A stretch of 64,000 nucleotides of DNA from Nymphaea colorata (taxonomy: Eukaryota; Streptophyta; Magnoliopsida; Nymphaeales; Nymphaeaceae), in assembly GCF_008831285.2 (NCBI RefSeq), contig NC_045149.1, positions 22,946,535-23,010,534 on the forward strand, in the 5' to 3' direction. The notes below the pieces were generated by a model, which was not told the origin of the DNA, searched no databases, and saw only the letters and a program-made list of their open reading frames with translations. The position numbers and the translations under genes are program-made. How positions within the stretch are numbered: position 1 is the stretch's first letter; each line of letters begins with the position of its first letter. This document shows positions 57,874-64,000 of this stretch, piece after piece.

Positions 57874-59040
57874 GAAGAAAGGGTTGCGCAGACTTGTGCT
57901 TTCGTTCAAAAACCCATCATCCATGGTGGAAACGAGCTGGAAGGTTTGAAAGCATGGCTGAGCAAGTGGAGTTGAGGTCTGATATACCATTAATGACTTG
58001 CTTGCATGGAATGACACCATTAATAGATTTCTTCCTTCAAAAGAAATGAGGTTTTTTGCCCTCCGTTTAGTGGAAGGCCAAACGTAGTCTTCATTTTTTG
58101 TAATAAAACGAGTGCAACATTTTTAGATATTATAGATTGTTCACGTATTCTGAAACCAGAAATTACCTTTCATTGCTGTTTCAACTTATTTAACACAATA
58201 AAACTTTGTCAATCCAACTTCAGAAGGCCCCATCCACTTTCCACGCAGGGGTTTGTCTCAATGTTCTGGTTTTTCTACTTGCCTGCAAAGTGCAAACTGA
58301 AGCATGTCTTTTCTGGTTGATTAGTGTGTAATTTCTCTTGAAACTTTGCTCAGTTGTACGTTGGGCACATTCTTCCTGAGAAAAGGTTTAAGTTATCAAA
58401 AAATGACTATCTTTCTTTCATCCACACACACAGATGACTGGGAAATCAAACAACATGCCAGATGTGACGGATCTTGAAACCAATTACCAAGAACCTACAT
58501 CCATTAATGTGGTTACGAAAGAGAATGATTACCCAAAAGCCAATGTCAATGACGTATACTGGTTTTAGTATTGAGCAAAATGTCATGCTCTTAGTTCATG
58601 ATATCATTTTCGTTTTTTCCTTGGTGAAAGGAGCCAGTCTTTATTCGCATTGTCCTCTTCACAAGGCCATTTACTTCAAGACAATGACAATGGCTAATGT
58701 AAGTAGCCTGAGATGGAGTTCTCAGACAGATATTTACAGTGTACTAAGATTCAGTGTCAGCTCTGACTTCTTATATCCAGAAGCCGTCCTTGTAATGGCT
58801 TCTTGTTCCATTTTCATGGTGCACTCAATCAGTACTTGTTCGTGGATCTTTCCAGTAATACCAATGCATATATGTCAATCAATAGTTAGCCTTTATATCA
58901 TTAGTCTTGCAATTCTGCTGGGATCCACCTTCAAGGGTTTTATCTCCTTATGTCCTCATCAAGCTTTAAGATAAACTTGACTTTCACTATAAGAAAACAT
59001 CCTATAGCCATTGCCAATAATCTTATTCAGGTTGTGCCGG

Positions 59041-62000
59041 TTGCTAACCTCTATCTCACTCAAAAAATGAGAGTGAACGTAAACCATGTGCACTTAAAGA
59101 ATAACAAGAGCAGTAAACTTAACCAAGGGTCTATAACAAGAAGACTCGTTTGATGCAACACATCCTTAAAAAAAGGAAGTTGCAGGAGACATGTGCTACC
59201 AAGAAAATCTACCAATCTAAACAGCAAGAAAATCTAACACAACCTTCACGACGAGAAAAAGACATGGACGACCCCAAAACAAAAGGCAACCACAAAGCCA
59301 GATGATAGATCCGCCTAGGAACTACAGGAAACAACACGCACGCTAAAAGAGATGGCAGGAGAGGAAGATAGGACTCCTTGGCGTCGCCATTTCTTCTGAC
59401 CCGCACCTTCATTCCTCTCAATATATAGAGAAATCAATAGGTCACGGATTGAGAATCGTTGAAAATTTTGACCTTTTTTTGCCTTTTTTATTTATTAAAA
59501 TTCAAACATAACAAGTAAAGGAGCTCCTTGTCGAGATTTTTGCTTTTCTAATAAAATCCAACAAAAAGGGGGCAAAAGATTTGCCAGCTTTCCATATTGC
59601 TTTTCCTTTTTTGTTGTTGATGCTAATGGCATTACCATTAGGCAATTGGGGGTTTCCAAAAAGGGTTGGTGCAATGGTCAGAATGAGAGTAGTAATAAGT
59701 CAATTCCTGTTTTAAATCTATAGGATATCGATTAGAGGTGGGCATCGGATTCTGTTTTTCAAATTATAAAATAAAATTTTAATATGAATTGTATTTTAAA
59801 TAATAAATTATATATTATTAAGTTTAAAAAATAATAAAAAGTAATTTTTTAATATTATCGAGCCTAGGTTGGGCTCCTGCATTTGTGCTGCAAAAAAGAA
59901 GCCTGCAAAAAAGAAGCCACTGTTGAAGCGCAGTCAGAGCGAGGCCATATGATATTGAAACCAGTATTCTAGAGAGAAGAAGTTGATTGAGAGCTTCAAC
60001 TCTCTTGTAGACAATAAGATGAAATATTTCTTCTACTCACTCAAGTGATTGGAGGGACGAACATGCAAAAATCGAAAATAGACTTTTATTTATAAAAACT
60101 TTCAAAAAAGAGGGAAATATTTTTCTCTGCATGAAATTCTTGGCTTGTGACTTCCTAATCTCTCTATGTTGATTCTAAGTAGCTCTCACTGTCACACATA
60201 AACATATGGCAATAAGACCAGTATTTAAAACAAAAAAGAAAGACAAAAATCAAGAAACACATTCAGCCTCCGTCCTCTCTGCCATCCAGCTTTCCAGATC
60301 CGTTGAGAAGTTCTACAGCTGCTTTTGTGGGCTCAACTTTCAGGATATCCAAACTTTTTACATGCTGATTGCCAACGATTTGGAATATTCCTTCTCACTC
60401 TGATCATAGAATTGCCGTGCTTTCTACAGTCTTTGTTTTGAAAGATTTAACTTTTTCTGCACTTATCCGTAGGAATTACCTTTGTTCCTTTCCTCTGCCT
60501 TGGTCAATTTCATTTGACTTCATCATGACTCCAACTATTAACTGAGTGTTTCATGAATAAGTGAATTCATGAAATACTAGAATTAAGCATCTATGAATAT
60601 ATTTTAACTTAAGTGCTTATGAATATGCTTTATTTTTTATGAAAGATTTATAAAATACTTATTAATATTTTATTTGCCAAATGATCTCATGAAGAACTTT
60701 CTCCAGATTTTCATTCTTTTATCTTAGCTGACTTCAACCACGTATATAACAATTTCCTCTTCCTTTCGTCCAATTTTAGGCCTCGATAGCTGTTGATGCA
60801 AGCCCTCCACACAATGTTTCTCACCTTCCACAGCTGCCAGAAAACAATTTTGAAAAGTCACTTTTCAGCATTTCCTCAGCCAAATTGGTGTTATCCTTGT
60901 GGTTTTCCCCTGTGATTCATTTCCTCAACAATTGGTATCCACAGTTATTACATCTACTAACCACCCGGCTCCCATATCTTCTAGGCCACCGAGCATGATA
61001 GAATTGCATGAACGTTTGATTCCTCAAGTCTCTCATAAAGCATACAAGGGTTCGCTTATTGACATCTCCACTTTTTAATCCTATCCAAGGTGGGGATTTG
61101 ATTTTGGCAGGCAGTGTAGGTGAACTAACATACCTTTATATCATTCCACACCTTTCTACTTCCATTAGCCTTGTTTGGATGGAGGAAAAATAAATGCAAA
61201 AGACCGATGAAAAATAATATAGGAAAGGAAAGTGAGGGGAATGAAATTATGATTGAAAAAAAAAAAGGTAAAGAAAGAGAAGCAGGGATGGGCCTCAGGC
61301 CAGCTTAATTCTTACAACAAGTCAGGTTGAGCTTGGGCCCAATACTTGAAACTTGGGCCCGATGCCCAAAACCCAAGTTGGGGCCGAAGCCCGATTCTAA
61401 TAGAAAATTATTTTTTAAAATATAAAATATGTCTTTTTGAATATAAAATATAGATTATTATTAATAAAAAATAATTTAAAAATTAATAGAACTGAGAGAA
61501 AAAAATAAAATGATTATAAAGCTTGTTTAATAGAAAAAAAGAATTACCCTTTTTCTTTTCATATCACAATTATTTAGGTACCAAACGGAACCACGTAAAC
61601 TTGTGTGTACATTTTTCTTTCTAGCAACAAGGCCCCAAGTGTCTGCCATACTCACAGAATGCCTTTGCATTCCATCTCGCAGAAGGGGTAGTCGAAACCT
61701 GCCAGATTCTATCGACGCATCGACGAAGAAGTTTGACAAAGCCAGTGGAGCATTTCCGACTGTCATGAATTGACAATGTCGTGAATTGACAATGGTGGAT
61801 GTAAGGGGGATGCATGGCTCGAGAAGATTGAATATTCTCGTTTCACATACACCACAAAGCGATGAGCATGGATGGAAACGATCGGTTTGGGGATCTTGCT
61901 TGATTTTGAACCTGTTATTTTCTTTTGAAAGCCCTGAATCAAGATTTTCCAAGTTACGAAGGAACAAGAGTGCAGTTGGCACATAGACCTCTTCAACCCC

Positions 62001-62080
62001 ATCAACTTTACTCCTTTTCGACGTCTTGTCTTTCTCTTCTCACAATTCATTTAAGTGAAAAAAAAAAAAATCTTAATTCG
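59041..62080. other. Intergenic, no gene supported
   Basis: AT-rich DNA with two blocks of the GC-edge/AT-core repeat (about 59,735-59,880 and 61,295-61,480, with GGGCCCAATAC and GGGCCCGATGCCC). Short open frames such as 61,527-61,982 on the minus strand have no recognisable domain. Confidence 0.55.
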
Positions 62081-62818
62081 ATTAAACTGGCTGATTTGGA
62101 GACCAACTTGATGTTTCAAACATCGTCTATCAAAGAGGAGACTACCTTCAGCGAGCTGTTCATGAATACCATACAACTTCTGTAGCTCTCTGTAAATTAT
62201 TCTCAGTATTTGGAACGGTGAAGGGAACGCACGATGTCATTGTCTTGCTTGGATTTATAATCTTCACCGAACACGACGCCTGTGGAGTCGAACTCTCGCG
62301 GAAACTCCCATCTGTTCAGCAGGGGCACTCCGGCAAATGATCCGCCATTGACTTTAGAGAGAGGGAGAGAGAGCCCAGTGACCGTCGTCGACGTTCTGCC
62401 TATGTAGAGAGAGACTGAGAGGTCAGTCATGGACTCATGGTCGTTGTCATTGAGTTCTGGCAGTGACAGTGAGTAACAGAAACAGGGAGTGGTGGGGTGC
62501 CTTCTTCCTCCCTCCTATTGACCTCTTCCTCCGTCGTTCGCTTTACGCTGCCACAAATAACACGGCAACTCTATCTCTCCCTCTATCTGCAATTACCACC
62601 ATTCCCATCTATTTCTCTGTCATTGTCCATGGCCACCCTCACCACCTCTGCCATCTGCAATTACCACAATTCCCAACTATTTTTCTGTCATTGTCCATGG
62701 CTACCCTCACCACCGCTGCAATCTATCCACCTGCTCACTGTAGTATAAAAATGAAGAAGAAGAAGAGCAGTGAGGCAAAGGGAAACGCACAGGGCTCGAG
62801 AGAGAGAGAGAGAGATAT
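62081..62818 (+). promoter_or_regulatory. Upstream region of metacaspase copy C
   Basis: It matches the 5' flank of pseudogene copy A (about 49,445-50,076) for over 600 bases, starting near GACCAACTTGATGTTTCAAAC and including CACCGAACACGAC and ACGGCAACTCTATCTCTCC. It therefore contains the ancestral promoter. It ends in a short GA repeat just before the start codon. No single box can be named with confidence. Confidence 0.55.
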
Positions 62819-64000
62819 ATGATGCCGGTCGTCAACTGCCCCAACTGCAGGAAGACGCTGCGGCTGCCGGCGGGGGCACAGTCCATCAGGTGCACCACCT
62901 GCAATGCCGTCTCTAGAATCTCGAACCCCACGTCGTTCCCTCCCCCTCTCCCTTCTTCCTCCTTGCCTTCGCCTGGTCCCCGTTCCTCCTACGCCCCACC
63001 ACCGCCCCCAACTGGAGGTTCCAGTCCGTTGGTGTACTCTCCGGCGCTGCCCTCGGCGCATGGTCCGAAGAGAGCCGTCATTTGTGGTATATCATACCGT
63101 GACTCCTGCTACGAGCTCGAGGGGTGCATCAAGGATGCCAAGTACATGAAATACCTCCTCGTCAACCGATTCAATTTCCCGGAGTCCTCCATCTTAATGC
63201 TCACCGGTTCCTCTCTCTCCCTCTCTCCAATGGTTGATGATAATCGCTTTGTGTTCTCTTGAATATGTCCTCGGTTTTCCTATTTGATCGGATCCTAAGA
63301 ATGTACCCAAATAGTTCTTCCTCTTTCTCTTTTTCACATTTGTAGCATTTGCTTCCAGCAAATGGCTTCTTTTTTTTTTCAATTTTTAGTATGACAGTCG
63401 AAGCATAAATCAGTTACTCTGTTAATTCTTCCCTTGTTTTTTGTCTCGGAAGCATTGTGTCTTTTGTGGTGAGCTCTTGTATGTTCTCATATTTTTTTTT
63501 CTGAAACCTGTTCTGCAGATGAAGAAACTGATCCTTCTAAAATACCAACCATCCGTAACTTGCGGAGGGCAATGACTTGGCTTGTGCATGGCTGCCAACC
63601 AGGAGATTCCTTGGTATTTCACTTCTCTGGTCATGGTTCACAAATCCGTGATATTGATGGTGATGAGGTTGATGGATACGATGAAACACTGTGTCCTCTG
63701 GACTTTGAAACAGAAGGAATGCTTGTTGATGATGAACTCAATGCAACCCTTGTCAGACCGCTTCCTTGTGGCGCCAGGCTTCATGCAATTATCGATTGTT
63801 GTCACAGTGGCACGGCCTTGGACTTGCCTTTCGTTTGTAGGATGGATAGGTCAGTCCGAATGGTCTATAGATATTTTACCTTTTCTTTTCAGTGAATCTG
63901 AGGCTATACCTCTCGAGAGACTTGTTCGAGTGTTTCATCTGATGAATTATCTATTAATTACATTCCATCAGGCAGCATTCCATGATCTTTGCAAAAAAGA
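62819..64000 (+). CDS. Type I metacaspase with LSD1-type zinc finger, copy C (runs off the window)
   Basis: Cysteine protease of the caspase-like clan that cleaves after Arg/Lys and acts in plant cell death and proteostasis. Exon 1 is 62,819-63,206 and exon 2 is 63,519-63,849 (GT-AG, in phase); the gene continues past the window. Residues 1-30 form the LSD1-type zinc finger (C7, C10, C25, C28: CPNC...CTTC). A Pro/Ser-rich prodomain follows to about residue 83, then the p20 core from KRAVICGISY. The catalytic His is H168 in FHFSGHGSQ and the catalytic Cys is C224 in DCCHSGT. The p20 motif DGYDETLCPLDFE is intact. The start is MMPVVNC, and a second ATG follows directly. This is the only copy in the window without visible damage. 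Exons downstream of VCRMDR are not seen here. Confidence 0.93.

Larger units (their letters stand above)
57178..59040. repeat. Right arm of a large inverted repeat
   Basis: The reverse complement of this segment follows 46,860-48,735. It contains the inverted S1 part (57,178-57,440), peptide copy 4 and the region of the 58,474-58,974 open frame (166 codons, no domain recognised; its counterpart in the left arm is interrupted). The homology fades near 59,040. Confidence 0.8.

Overview
This is plant nuclear DNA: intron-rich, AT-rich, with GT-AG introns from a few hundred bases to 6 kb, miniature transposons inside introns, and plant-type proteins (plant CK2 beta with an acidic N-terminal region, plant gluconokinase, a plant MORN protein beginning MHQKKSE, and a type I metacaspase with an LSD1-type zinc finger). 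It is an angiosperm; I cannot place the species from the sequence.

Layout. 1-2.3 kb is intergenic. 2.9-13.6 kb (+) is a five-exon casein kinase II regulatory beta subunit gene. Its introns carry a probable hAT-type miniature element with an 8-bp target duplication, a probable solo LTR, a pair of related repeats and a 131-bp tandem duplication. 15.5-18.4 kb (-) is a four-exon gluconokinase gene with a perfect 19-bp hairpin directly after the stop codon. 19.87-26.4 kb is a degenerate tandem array of a ~650-680 bp unit. The unit carries the remains of one continuous reading frame that looks distantly like a plant B3 DNA-binding domain, next to a TATA-like or splice-donor-like block. 26.4-37 kb is a gene-poor stretch with simple repeats, a Tourist-like element and a three-copy ~167-bp tandem repeat. 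37.2-40.9 kb (+) is a three-exon membrane-anchored MORN-repeat protein gene. 41-46.8 kb is intergenic with small duplications, a LINE-like remnant and another miniature element.

46.8-64 kb is a rearranged segmental-duplication block. A composite unit (type I metacaspase gene, then a short secreted-peptide-like gene, then a ~1 kb non-coding block) occurs about three times in direct orientation. A further inverted copy makes a large inverted repeat (about 46.86-48.74 kb against 57.18-59.04 kb) and a tighter hairpin (56.08-56.82 against 57.31-58.09 kb). Metacaspase copy A (50.1-52.3 kb) is a pseudogene that has lost its catalytic His and a splice site. Copy B is only flank plus one exon. Copy C (62.8 kb to the window end) is intact as far as it is visible. 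The peptide-like ORF is intact in two of four copies.

The three housekeeping-type genes (CK2 beta, gluconokinase, MORN protein) are unrelated neighbours and not an operon. The best candidates for something undescribed are the B3-like tandem array and the metacaspase/small-peptide duplication block with its inverted repeats.
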